Assembly: GCF_900103485.1 (NCBI RefSeq)
Contig: NZ_FNHW01000008.1
Span: 1 to 54,734 of the forward strand
Reading direction: 5' to 3'
DNA: 54,734 bases
From: Fictibacillus solisalsi
GTDB lineage: Bacteria > Bacillota > Bacilli > Bacillales > Fictibacillaceae
The stretch's first letter is position 1. Each line of letters begins with the position of its first letter. A model generated the notes under the pieces. That model made no database searches, was not told the DNA's origin, and saw only the letters and a program-made list of their open reading frames with translations. The position numbers and the translations under genes were made by a program. Positions 19,938 through 27,266 of this stretch are shown here, one piece after another.

Positions 19938-19967
19938 AGAGAAGGGCTTCTCCTCAAAATGCAGGGT
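19919..19967 (-). terminator. Terminator of the tRNA-Met/tRNA-Glu operon
   Basis: Perfect 11-bp stem ACCCTGCATTT / AAATGCAGGGT with an inner GAGAAG / CTTCTC stem, followed on the minus strand by seven T residues. It is downstream of tRNA-Glu. Confidence 0.9.
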
Positions 19968-20006
19968 GTATCATTCTATGTATGAGTTTTTTTCTTCGAA
20001 AAAAAA

Positions 20007-20081
20007 TGGTGACCCGTACGGGATTCGAACCCGTGTTACCGCCGTGAAAGGGCGGTGTCTTAACCGCTTGACCAACGGGCC
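20007..20081 (-). tRNA. tRNA-Glu (anticodon TTC)
   Basis: 75 nt on the minus strand including an encoded CCA. Acceptor stem GGCCCGT, anticodon loop with CTTTCAC, and the TpsiC arm GGGTTCGAATCCC are all visible. B. subtilis also has a Met-Glu tRNA pair next to spoIIE. Confidence 0.97.
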
Positions 20082-20106
20082 AACTTGTGCTTTTTTGTAG
20101 AAAAAA

Positions 20107-20183
20107 TGGTAGCGGCGGAGGGGATCGAACCCCCGACCTCACGGGTATGAACCGTACGCTCTAGCCAGCTGAGCTACACCGCC
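20107..20183 (-). tRNA. tRNA-Met (anticodon CAT)
   Basis: 77 nt on the minus strand with encoded CCA. Acceptor stem GGCGGTG, D arm AGCTCAGCTGG, anticodon loop TTCATAC and TpsiC GGGTTCGATCCCC. It lacks the three G:C pairs flanking the anticodon loop seen in initiators, and by analogy with the same locus in B. subtilis is probably the elongator. tRNA-Ile with a lysidine-modified CAT anticodon is a less likely alternative. Co-transcribed with tRNA-Glu, 25 nt apart. Confidence 0.92.
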
Positions 20184-20203
20184 ATGTTAAAGACACAAAT
20201 AGT

Positions 20204-20232
20204 ATATTACAAGAACCCATGCCCCCTGTCAA
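20204..20232 (-). promoter_or_regulatory. tRNA operon promoter (sigma-A)
   Basis: Minus strand: -35 TTGACA (20227-20232), 17-bp spacer, -10 TAATAT (20204-20209), about 20 bp before tRNA-Met. Confidence 0.85.
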
Positions 20233-20457
20233 CGTTTTTTAAAAAGAAATTAAGAAAAAGTTGAATCCGCACAATTTTTGGCAAAGGATCTGCTTAAGAG
20301 CTTTCCACCGGGGAATCCTATGTAAAAAATCTTTATGGATCCTCGAAAAATGAACATCACATTTGCTTTATGCCATGTAACGATGCCGCAAGAAGCCGCT
20401 GCCCCGGTAAAAGCGAGCATCTGAACGGAAGTTAAGCCTCTAAAGGCTGTCTGGTAA
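20233..20457. other. Intergenic stretch, nothing recognised
   Basis: About 225 bp between the yabR terminator and the tRNA promoter. I see no coding potential, promoter or clear hairpin beyond a short AGCCT / AGGCT palindrome near 20440. Confidence 0.5.
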
Positions 20458-20495
20458 AAAAAAGAAAAGGCCTCTCTTTTTCAAGAGAAGCCTTG
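20458..20495 (-). terminator. Terminator after yabR
   Basis: Minus strand: AAGGCTTCTCTT / AAGAGAGGCCTT (one mismatch) followed by TTTTC and a run of T residues. Confidence 0.88.
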
Positions 20496-20544
20496 GATAT
20501 ATAGTATAAGGTCGTAAAGCTTGAGCATTCAAATCAGCAGCTTG

Positions 20545-21036
20545 TTAGCCTCGGCGCGCTCCGCGTCCGCCGCGTTTTGACTCAGTTTGGCGTTTTAATG
20601 TTGCCAGACGGTCTTCACTGTCTTTTAAGAATTTACTCATTTTATCTTCAAATGTTACAGCCGTGTTAAAACCACCATTGCCGCGAGGTGAACCTTTGCG
20701 CTGTTTGTTAAATCCGCCTTTTGACGGTCCAAATCCACCGCTTTTCGGTGCGCCATAGTTTCCTTTGTTCGCTCCGTAGCTGCTTCTCGTCGGTGCCGGA
20801 TTATCCTTTGCTTTCTTGATGGATAAGCCGATTTTGCCATCTTTTTCGATATTCATGACTTTAACTTCGACTTCATCTCCGACTTTTAAGTGGTCATTGA
20901 TGTCTTTAACATAATTGTCTGCAACTTCACTAATGTGCACAAGTCCGGTAGTTCCTCCTGGCAGCTCGACAAACGCTCCAAAATGAGTAATCCCTGTAAC
21001 CTTACCTTGCAACTTGCTGCCTACTTCAATTGACAT
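20545..21036 (-). CDS. yabR: S1-domain RNA-binding protein YabR
   Basis: A 163-residue protein with an N-terminal S1 domain (about residues 3-75: VGSKLQGKVTGITHFGAFVEL, GLVHISEVADNYVKDI, VKVMNIEKDGKIGLSIKKA). This is followed by a low-complexity Gly/Lys/Asn-rich linker and a basic Arg/Gly C terminus ending RGGRGARRG. Related to general stress protein 13. It likely binds RNA or ribosomes; specific role unknown. It stands alone after divIC with its own terminator. Confidence 0.9.
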   Translation of the reverse strand: MSIEVGSKLQGKVTGITHFGAFVELPGGTTGLVHISEVADNYVKDINDHLKVGDEVEVKVMNIEKDGKIGLSIKKAKDNPAPTRSSYGANKGNYGAPKSGGFGPSKGGFNKQRKGSPRGNGGFNTAVTFEDKMSKFLKDSEDRLATLKRQTESKRGGRGARRG

Positions 21037-21102
21037 GAAGAAAATGCTCCTCCTTAGGTATTCATAAGTTTACTTTATTATACATGGGTGAAATTCGGGA
21101 TG

Positions 21103-21483
21103 TCAATCAGACGAAGATTCGCGTGTTTTAAACACGATCTCCCCCTTCTTGGACATGAATAGATCACGCCGCGCGATTTCCCCGATATAATCAACGTCTT
21201 TTAGTTTATGCGCTTCCTCTTTCAGTTGTGCCTTCTTTTCCTTCGTTTGCGCTAACTTGGACTTCATCTGCTTTTCCTGCTTCCCTTTCTCTGCAAGGGT
21301 AGACATTTGTGATGTGATGGTTGAAAGCATGGCAAACGCAAGAACTGAAAAAATGACCAGGAAAGCCGCCAGCCTGCGGTATAAACCACGTTTCCTCTTT
21401 GCGTCAATCTTTTGCTGGAGATGATGTTCCTTCACGTAGCCCGTATTTAATTCAGTGATGTTCTCTTTATTAAACTGGACCAT
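21103..21483 (-). CDS. divIC: Cell-division protein DivIC
   Basis: Single-pass division protein that partners FtsL and DivIB at the septum. The 126-residue protein has a basic cytoplasmic N terminus (about 1-36, KIDAKRKRGLYRR), one TM helix (about 37-56, LAAFLVIFSVLAFAMLS) and an extracytoplasmic coiled coil (KQMKSKLAQTKEKKAQLKEE) ending in a conserved YIGEIARRDLFMSKKGEIVF motif. It lies 10 bp after yabQ, the usual Bacillus order. Confidence 0.95.
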   Translation of the reverse strand: MVQFNKENITELNTGYVKEHHLQQKIDAKRKRGLYRRLAAFLVIFSVLAFAMLSTITSQMSTLAEKGKQEKQMKSKLAQTKEKKAQLKEEAHKLKDVDYIGEIARRDLFMSKKGEIVFKTRESSSD

Positions 21484-21493
21484 GTATAACCTC

Positions 21494-22096
21494 CTATTTC
21501 TCCTTCTTGCGGAACCAATTTTTGACTGTATTCTTCAGAGAAATAAGAATCCCTGCTTTTTTTAGCCAATTACCTTTTAAATTATACCATGTTTGCTTGG
21601 GAATGAAACGTAAAATCAGGCTAAATAACCAATTTACCGGCAAAAAAATGATTTTAAGAACGATCCGGACAAGGGCCCAGACCCAGCGTCCAGCCAATAG
21701 ACCCAGCGCAAAAATAATCGAGATGACCCATTTTACCGGATAAATGATAAGAGCAAAGAGGAGCCGGACAAAAAAACGATACAAATTGCTTATTAACGTG
21801 ATCAGCACTTCCAGCACCTTTTTATAGCTTGTCTGAAAAAGGGCCTTGTACATACTGAAGCCGCACAGAAGGGCAATAAAAACATACAAACGGAGATTGG
21901 CATGGTTTACATGAAGGAGCACATAAAATACAATCAGGGCCTGCAGCAGCCAAAAGATGGTGTCATTGATAAAATGCAGCCAGTACCATTTCCGGCGTTC
22001 ATGGACGAAGCGGCCATAGGTATCAATGGCCATTCCGATCCAGATTCCCGCGGCTGCCATAGCCAGCATGGTTTGAAACTGTACAGAAAGGGTCAT
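21494..22096 (-). CDS. yabQ: Sporulation membrane protein YabQ
   Basis: Required for spore cortex formation in B. subtilis; located in the mother-cell membrane around the forespore. The 200 residues include about four to five hydrophobic segments (for example 5-25, 40-65, 68-90, 105-135 and 140-165) and a basic tail ending NWFRKKEK. The ATG overlaps the yabP stop by 4 bp, so the two are translationally coupled. Confidence 0.93.
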   Translation of the reverse strand: MTLSVQFQTMLAMAAAGIWIGMAIDTYGRFVHERRKWYWLHFINDTIFWLLQALIVFYVLLHVNHANLRLYVFIALLCGFSMYKALFQTSYKKVLEVLITLISNLYRFFVRLLFALIIYPVKWVISIIFALGLLAGRWVWALVRIVLKIIFLPVNWLFSLILRFIPKQTWYNLKGNWLKKAGILISLKNTVKNWFRKKEK

Positions 22097-22398
22097 TTGA
22101 AGAGCTTGCCAAAGAATCCTTTAGTTTTTTCTCCGCTCTGCTGGTCCAGGTAGACCAGATCGAACACTTTTCCTTCAATGGACACCATGCCTGACTCCAC
22201 ATCCAGGTTTTTCATTTTCAAGTTTGTACCCCGAATGGCCAGAAACCCCATCGTTGTCTCAAGAAGGAATTCTTCGTTATCAAAGCTCTCCACCTGTTTC
22301 ACACCAGTGATCTCCAGCTTCTTCCGTCCTACCATCTTCACATCATGATCCGGGTTCGTGTTTTTATTTAATGAGCCATAATCATAGTATTGGTCCAT
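22093..22398 (-). CDS. yabP: Sporulation protein YabP
   Basis: A 101-residue member of the YabP/YqfC family, needed with YabQ for cortex assembly in the mother cell. The recognisable core is VGRKKLEITGVKQVESFDNEEF followed by LLETTMGFLAIRGTNLKM and a beta-rich C-terminal half. No TM is seen. A possible sigma-E -10 (CATAAACA) lies in the 100-bp gap upstream, but the -35 is unconvincing. A terminator after rqcP separates it from that gene. Confidence 0.92.
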   Translation of the reverse strand: MDQYYDYGSLNKNTNPDHDVKMVGRKKLEITGVKQVESFDNEEFLLETTMGFLAIRGTNLKMKNLDVESGMVSIEGKVFDLVYLDQQSGEKTKGFFGKLFK

Positions 22399-22487
22399 TT
22401 TAATCCCCCTCTTTCGCTATATGTTTATGAAAAGGGGGACAACTTTAGAACAGGCCACATTTTAAGAATCAAAAACCTGCCCAATTA

Positions 22488-22517
22488 AAAAGAAGAGCCT
22501 AAAATTTAGGCCCTTCT
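22488..22517 (-). terminator. Terminator after rqcP
   Basis: Stem GGCCTAAA / TTTAGGCT flanked by AAG / CTT, then TTTTT on the minus strand. It overlaps the rqcP stop codon. Confidence 0.8.
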
Positions 22518-22780
22518 TCCGTTGATTGAAGTGATTCTTCATTGATGATGGTATACATCCCGGCAGCATCCTCTTTCTTCGTGAACTCTTTCAGCTCATC
22601 CACACGGACAGTGACAAGCTTCTGGCCAAAGCGGATCTTGAGTTCATCTCCGGCTTTCAAAACCGAAGAGGATTTTGCCTGTTTGCCATTAATGGCAATT
22701 CGCCCTTGATCGGAAATTTCTTTCGCCACCGTCCTGCGTTTAATCAATCGGGAGACTTTAAGAAATTTATCCAGACGCAT
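22499..22780 (-). CDS. rqcP: S4-domain ribosome quality-control factor RqcP
   Basis: A 93-residue RNA-binding protein (YabO in B. subtilis) that works with RqcH to add alanine tails to nascent chains on stalled 50S subunits. The S4 fold fills residues 1-60: [21 protein letters not shown], then [21 protein letters not shown] short acidic tail follows. It begins 1 bp after the HU gene stop, so the two are co-transcribed. Hsp15 is a related S4 protein, but the short length and locus support RqcP. Confidence 0.93.
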   Translation of the reverse strand: MRLDKFLKVSRLIKRRTVAKEISDQGRIAINGKQAKSSSVLKAGDELKIRFGQKLVTVRVDELKEFTKKEDAAGMYTIINEESLQSTEEGPKF

Positions 22781-23053
22781 TTACTTTACAGCTTCCTTAA
22801 GTTTGTTTCCCGGACGGAAAGCAGGAACCGTTGACGCAGGGATGCTGATCTCTTCCCCGGTCTGAGGATTGCGTCCTGTACGGCTAGAACGCTCTCTCGT
22901 TTCGAACGTTCCAAATCCAACAAATTGTACTTTATCTCCGCTCTTAAGCGCCTCTGTAATTTCATCAACAAGTCCACTTACAACCACTTCAACGTCTTTC
23001 TTTGTTAAACCTGATTTTTCTGCAATATTGGTAACTAGTTCATTTCTGTTCAT
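22781..23053 (-). CDS. hup: HU-family DNA-binding protein
   Basis: A 90-residue nucleoid protein. It shows the HU helical body (NRNELVTNIAEKSGLTKKDVE, then VQFVGFGTFETRERSSRTGR) and the DNA-bending arm with GEEISIPASTVPAFRPGNKLKEAVK. It binds and bends DNA without strong sequence preference. In B. subtilis the hbs gene is elsewhere; here it stands between mazG and rqcP, an arrangement I recall from clostridia. This may be a second HU copy. Confidence 0.96.
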   Translation of the reverse strand: MNRNELVTNIAEKSGLTKKDVEVVVSGLVDEITEALKSGDKVQFVGFGTFETRERSSRTGRNPQTGEEISIPASTVPAFRPGNKLKEAVK

Positions 23054-23167
23054 TTTAATAGCCTCCTTAGCATTCTTTCAAAAGATTCGGATAAGGTCCA
23101 GAAAACTTAAGGGTTCTGCTTGCTCTGAAACAATATTCTCTAAGGAAAAAGAGATTCCTTCCGGCTT

Positions 23168-24616
23168 TTATAAATTTTCTTTCGCCTGATCCCAGAGTTT
23201 ATCCATCTTCTCAAGCGTTGTGTCCTGAGGAGTTAGCCCTTCCTTCGCAAGCTCCGTTTCAATGTACCGGAACCGCTGGCAGAACTTTTGATTCGTTAAG
23301 GACAGGGCCTCTTCCGGATGAATGCCATAAAAGCGGCCAAGATTGACCATGGTAAACAGCATGTCCCCAAACTCCCTTTTGCGTTCCTCATCGGTCTGTG
23401 CAGTTTTCCATTCGTCAAATTCTTCTCTTAGCTTGTCTACGACCGGCGTTATCTCATCCCAGTCGAAACCGGCTTTTGCTGCCTTTTTTTGATAATCATA
23501 AGCTTTATGAAGGGCAGGCAATCCTTTGGCCACGCCGTCCAAAAGAGAGGTCCGGTGGGCATTGCCCTTTTCGGCTGACTTGATTTCCTCCCAGTTTTTC
23601 AGTACTTGATCCGCTGTCTCTGCTTCAACATCACCAAAAACATGGGGATGGCGCCGGATCATTTTCTCAGCAAGGACGGAAATTACATCGTCAATGGAAA
23701 AATAGCCGTCATCCTCTCCGATCTGGGCGTGCAGCAGCACCTGAAGCAGCACATCTCCCAACTCTTCCACCAGATGCTCATCGTCTTCTTCATCGATGGC
23801 TTCAATAACCTCATATGCTTCTTCTATTAAATAGCGTTTAAGGGATTCATGTGTCTGCTTTTTATCCCATGGGCAGCCGTCGGGCCCGCGCAATTTGGCA
23901 ATAACACCACGCAAATGTTCAAAGTCCTTGAACAGCATGCTGTCATCACTAACAGGCGGAACATAAACCGCTGTCAGGTTGTTAAGTTCCACCGACCGGT
24001 CCAATTCGTGCAGCGGAACATAGTGAACGGACTCGCTGGCACTTCCCGCAGCTGTCACGACCGCAACTTCGAAATCGTCAGGGTACTTGTCCATGAGCGT
24101 CAGTTTTACATCAGACGCAATAAACCCGTCATACACCTGAACAATAATAAGATGGTTGCGAACCTGGATCTGCTCCTTCTTCAAACTAGTCCCGTCCAGT
24201 ATTTGGCACCCTTCAATTGGATCAATCTTCAAAGCCGTATACATTTCATCCAGAAAGCTTTTTCCTCCGGCGACTTTCACCTGGATTCCCTTGCCCTCTG
24301 CTTCTTTTAGCAGGATTTGGACCGTCTGCTCGGCTACAAGCGGATGCCCCGGAACTGCATAGACGATGTCTTTTTCAGTAGCTTTTTCAAAAAGGACAGA
24401 GGTAATCTCCCGGTAAACCGCTTCAAAACCATCATGTTTTTCATAGATGTCGTCAAAAAAAGTCATGCGGATTTCTTTTTGAAGCTCCTCTACTGCCGGA
24501 TGATCCTTTGTGCGGACATATAAATGATCCGTCTTCTGCAGCAGACGGTATGCTCCCAGGGTGAGCTGTTCAAGATCTCCTGCTCCTAAACCAACGATGG
24601 TAATTGTATGAGACAC
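23168..24616 (-). CDS. mazG: Fused tetrapyrrole-methylase-like / MazG NTP pyrophosphohydrolase
   Basis: A 482-residue two-domain protein (YabN). Residues about 1-220 are a SAM-dependent tetrapyrrole methylase-like fold (TITIVGLGAGDLEQLTLGAYRLL, VYAVPGHPLVAEQTV). Residues about 230-480 are MazG, with GCPWDKKQTHESLKRYLIEE, EELGDVLLQVLLHAQ and a second EFGDMLFTMVNLGR copy whose acidic residues bind Mg. MazG hydrolyses aberrant nucleoside triphosphates; the methylase half has no known substrate. Directly downstream of yabM (2 bp). Confidence 0.94.
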   Translation of the reverse strand: MSHTITIVGLGAGDLEQLTLGAYRLLQKTDHLYVRTKDHPAVEELQKEIRMTFFDDIYEKHDGFEAVYREITSVLFEKATEKDIVYAVPGHPLVAEQTVQILLKEAEGKGIQVKVAGGKSFLDEMYTALKIDPIEGCQILDGTSLKKEQIQVRNHLIIVQVYDGFIASDVKLTLMDKYPDDFEVAVVTAAGSASESVHYVPLHELDRSVELNNLTAVYVPPVSDDSMLFKDFEHLRGVIAKLRGPDGCPWDKKQTHESLKRYLIEEAYEVIEAIDEEDDEHLVEELGDVLLQVLLHAQIGEDDGYFSIDDVISVLAEKMIRRHPHVFGDVEAETADQVLKNWEEIKSAEKGNAHRTSLLDGVAKGLPALHKAYDYQKKAAKAGFDWDEITPVVDKLREEFDEWKTAQTDEERKREFGDMLFTMVNLGRFYGIHPEEALSLTNQKFCQRFRYIETELAKEGLTPQDTTLEKMDKLWDQAKENL

Positions 24617-24618
24617 GG

Positions 24619-26208
24619 TTAACTCCTTCTTTCTTTCCAGCGGCTCATTACATGCCGGATTTTTTGTAATTTGGGAATACGCATAAGGTCATCTGCTCTA
24701 AACACCTTGGCCAGCAGCAATGCGGCTAACAACACGATTCCCCCTCCTGCACTGGAGCCCAGGGAAATGACGGCGCTGGCTGTGCGGGTCTCGGGCAGCA
24801 CTGCAGCTAATCCTGATTTGGCGAGCCAGGCTGACACTGCCATAAGGGCGACTGCACTTCCAATGCGCACCCCATAAAACCTCTCCACTGTGGCAAACCC
24901 GGTCCTTTTTTCAAGAAAAAAGAGGTTAATGCCTGTTGCCAAACAGGATGCAAAAACGGTAGCAGCACTTGCTCCTAGCGCATGAAAAGACGGCATCAGA
25001 ACGGCATTTCCAGCAATTTTAAGTAAAAATGCCAGTAAAACACTGATGACAGGATAAACGGTCAATCCAAGCCCTTGAAGCAAGCCAGTTGAGGTCAGGA
25101 ACAAAGAGACCGGCAAAATCGATATTCCGAGCACAGCGATCTCAAGGGATCCCTCTTTATTTTCAAACAGCATGGTATTGACCGGCTCAATAATGACCGC
25201 AAGGCCAGCAGCTGCAGCCAGTCCAATAATAAAAACAACCTTGATCGACAGGCCGCAGATTTTGCGTACACCTGCAGCATCTCCACGCCTTTTTGCCGCT
25301 GCCACCGCTGGGACAGCGGCGAGGGAAAGCGACGTTGCGATCACTGTTCCAAGTTGAAGAAGAGGCTGTGCTCTATCAAAAATGCCTTTTATTTCCCTGG
25401 CATTCTCTAAAACGATACCACTTTTACCGAGAAAATTGACAAAGGTAAACGCATCAGCGAGCTGAAACAGCAGCAGGATCATGGAGCAAAGGGACAGCAG
25501 CAATCCTGCAGACAGCAGCTGAACACTGCTTTTTCCAGGCAAAGTTAAGCGAGGGCGCATCCCTCTTTGTTCCTTTTGCTCCCTACGGAAAAAGAGGAAC
25601 AAGACGAGAAGCCCCGCCAGCGCCCCTACAACAGAGCCTGTGGTCGCAGCTGCACCTGCTGTATAGACACTGTACCCCTGCGACATAAAGTAATAGGAAA
25701 AACCAATGATGCACAAAACACGGACGGACTGTTCAACCACCTGGGAGCAGGCCGTCGGCTTCATCTGTTCTGCGCCTTGAAAAACCCCTCTGAACACGGC
25801 CACAAACGGCACAAGCAAGTAAATAAAGGATGTAGCTTGAATCGGCAGCTGCAAACGGGCATCACCCATCCAGCTGGCAATGTGGGCAGAGCCGAAGAAA
25901 AGCAAAACAAACAAAAGGATGCCCGCAGCCAAAAACGCGGGAAACGCCTCCTGAACCAACTTTTCCCGATGGGCTGCCATCTCTCCCGATTCAGACAATA
26001 TGCGGGACAGCGCAACCGGGAATCCCGCCAAAGCAAAGGTTGAAGCTATCCCGTAAAAAGGGTACACCTGCTGAAACACATAAAAGCCGGTATCCCCCGT
26101 TATATTCTGATAAGGAATGCGATAAACCACACTCAATATTTTTACAATAACCATGGCAAGCGCCAGCACAACCGCACCCTGCCATATCTGTTTCGATTGA
26201 TCGTCCAT
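24619..26208 (-). CDS. yabM: Polysaccharide/lipid flippase of the MOP family (YabM)
   Basis: Integral membrane protein of 529 residues with about fourteen hydrophobic helices and the MATE-like/SpoVB family opening GAVVLALAMVIVKILSVVYRIPYQNITG. The RIPYQN motif and GDTGFYVFQQVYPFYG are shared with SpoVB, which moves cell-wall lipid intermediates. The exact substrate is unknown. The start at 26208 is set by AGGAG about 5-6 nt upstream; an in-frame TTG 5 codons earlier lacks a site. Its extended -10 promoter lies beside the palindromic repeat array. Confidence 0.88.
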   Translation of the reverse strand: MDDQSKQIWQGAVVLALAMVIVKILSVVYRIPYQNITGDTGFYVFQQVYPFYGIASTFALAGFPVALSRILSESGEMAAHREKLVQEAFPAFLAAGILLFVLLFFGSAHIASWMGDARLQLPIQATSFIYLLVPFVAVFRGVFQGAEQMKPTACSQVVEQSVRVLCIIGFSYYFMSQGYSVYTAGAAATTGSVVGALAGLLVLFLFFRREQKEQRGMRPRLTLPGKSSVQLLSAGLLLSLCSMILLLFQLADAFTFVNFLGKSGIVLENAREIKGIFDRAQPLLQLGTVIATSLSLAAVPAVAAAKRRGDAAGVRKICGLSIKVVFIIGLAAAAGLAVIIEPVNTMLFENKEGSLEIAVLGISILPVSLFLTSTGLLQGLGLTVYPVISVLLAFLLKIAGNAVLMPSFHALGASAATVFASCLATGINLFFLEKRTGFATVERFYGVRIGSAVALMAVSAWLAKSGLAAVLPETRTASAVISLGSSAGGGIVLLAALLLAKVFRADDLMRIPKLQKIRHVMSRWKERRS

Positions 26209-26245
26209 ACCTTCTCCTAACAAAAAATAACATAACGTACAACGT

Positions 26246-26254
26246 ATTATAGCA
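26246..26254 (-). promoter_or_regulatory. Extended -10 promoter for yabM
   Basis: Minus strand TGCTATAAT: perfect -10 with a TGn extension, about 40 bp before the yabM start. Any -35 would fall inside the adjacent repeat element, and no good match is present. Confidence 0.6.
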
Positions 26255-26255
26255 T

Positions 26256-26375
26256 GGAAAAGCTGAAGTGACCGTTTAGAGATGAAAAGCGCTGGAGCAC
26301 TCCCGTCACAACACGCTTTTTGTGTTGAAACGGGAGAGCGAAGCGATCGAATCTCTGGTCACTGAAGCTGGATCA
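26256..26375. repeat. Palindromic extragenic element, copy A
   Basis: 120 bp starting GGAAAAGCTGAAG and ending GAAGCTGGATCA. The outer stem is AGTGACC (26267-26273) with GGTCACT (26357-26363), and AGAGAT (26278) with ATCTCT (26351). Inner stems include CTCCCGT / ACGGGAG. The whole can fold as one long hairpin. Copy B follows directly. Confidence 0.9.
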
Positions 26376-26493
26376 GGAAAAGCTGAAGCCGCTGTTAAGA
26401 GACGACAAGCATTGGAGGACTTCTGCATAAAACGATTTTTGTTTTCTGCAGGAGGCCGAAATGATCGAGTCTCTAGCGGCTGAAGCTGGATCA
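26376..26493. repeat. Palindromic extragenic element, copy B
   Basis: 118 bp with the same borders as copy A. The outer stem has changed on both sides: AGCCGCT (26387-26393) with AGCGGCT (26475-26481), and AGAGAC (26398) with GTCTCT (26469). Pairing is kept although the bases differ, which indicates selection or copying for structure. Confidence 0.9.
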
Positions 26494-26530
26494 GGAAAAG
26501 CTGAAGTGACCGTTTAGAGATGAAAAGCGC
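26494..26530. repeat. Palindromic extragenic element, truncated copy C
   Basis: The first 37 bp are identical to the beginning of copy A, then similarity stops abruptly just before the spoVT terminator. This looks like a partial insertion or a deletion remnant. Confidence 0.85.
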
Positions 26531-26542
26531 ACGAAAGACGAC

Positions 26543-26574
26543 AAAAAAGAAGGAGCCGAGGCACCCTTCTTTTA
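26543..26574 (-). terminator. Terminator after spoVT
   Basis: Minus strand: AAAAGAAGG and GCC pairing with GGC and CCTTCTTTT, ending in a T run. It includes the spoVT stop codon. Confidence 0.85.
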
Positions 26575-27108
26575 ATGTTCCATTTGCCGGGCAAGAAAGC
26601 CGGCTGCTGTTTCTGCAAGCTTTTGCTCAAGCTCTGTCATTTTTTTGCCTTCTTTCGATAGAAGGGTGACAACACCAATTGGGTCGCCGCTGGCTACGAT
26701 GGGGGCAATAACATAAGATGAAGACTCTGAATTTCCGTCAACCATTTCCACGTCCGTGCTGCTGGCCTCAAGCACCGACTTACGGTCGTTCATGGAAGTC
26801 TCTACGACCTTCCCGATTCCTTTATTCAAATAATCCTTCTTGGATCCTCCCGCCACCGCAATATACGAGTCGCGATCAGCGATGAGAACCATATGCCCAG
26901 AGCTGTCAGCCAGGGATTCTGCATATTCTTTCGCAAAATCGCCAAGCTCATTAATCGGCGAATACTTCTTCAGGATGACTTCCCCGTCCCGGTCTACAAA
27001 AATCTCTAAAGGATCGCCTTCTCTGATACGAAGCGTGCGGCGAATCTCTTTTGGAATAACAACCCGGCCAAGGTCATCAATACGGCGTACAATGCCTGTT
27101 GCTTTCAT
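26572..27108 (-). CDS. spoVT: Stage V sporulation transcription factor SpoVT
   Basis: Forespore regulator that tunes sigma-G genes. The 178 residues consist of an AbrB-type DNA-binding N terminus (MKATGIVRRIDDLGRVVIPK, EIRRTLRIREGDPLEIFVD) and a C-terminal GAF-like domain (about 56-178, with SGHMVLIADRDSYIAVAGG and SYVIAPIVASGDPIGVVTLL). The N-terminal 50 residues closely resemble AbrB encoded 20 kb away. Normal length; a sigma-G-like promoter is present upstream. Confidence 0.97.
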   Translation of the reverse strand: MKATGIVRRIDDLGRVVIPKEIRRTLRIREGDPLEIFVDRDGEVILKKYSPINELGDFAKEYAESLADSSGHMVLIADRDSYIAVAGGSKKDYLNKGIGKVVETSMNDRKSVLEASSTDVEMVDGNSESSSYVIAPIVASGDPIGVVTLLSKEGKKMTELEQKLAETAAGFLARQMEH

Positions 27109-27198
27109 TGAATAGTGCCCTCGCTTTCACAAGATGTAATCACTGGATGTATTGCATAAATGAAACCTTCTTTTGGAGATTGTTCCATTCTCTGCTGT

Positions 27199-27227
27199 TA
27201 TTATTTGTTACCTTGCGAGTTCTATGC
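27199..27227 (-). promoter_or_regulatory. Candidate sigma-G promoter for spoVT
   Basis: Minus strand: -35 GCATA (27223-27227), 17-bp spacer, -10 AATAATA (27199-27205). The family consensus is GMATR then CATWMTA at 17-18 bp. spoVT is a known sigma-G gene in B. subtilis. Confidence 0.45.
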
Positions 27228-27266
27228 ATAAAAAGCACTTTGTTTTTTAGCCGGGGTTATCCTCTT

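Noticed and set aside
26209-26571. CRISPR array at the spoVT-yabM intergenic repeats
   Set aside because: The repeats are about 120 bp long hairpins in direct contact, with no spacer units of uniform length and no cas genes.
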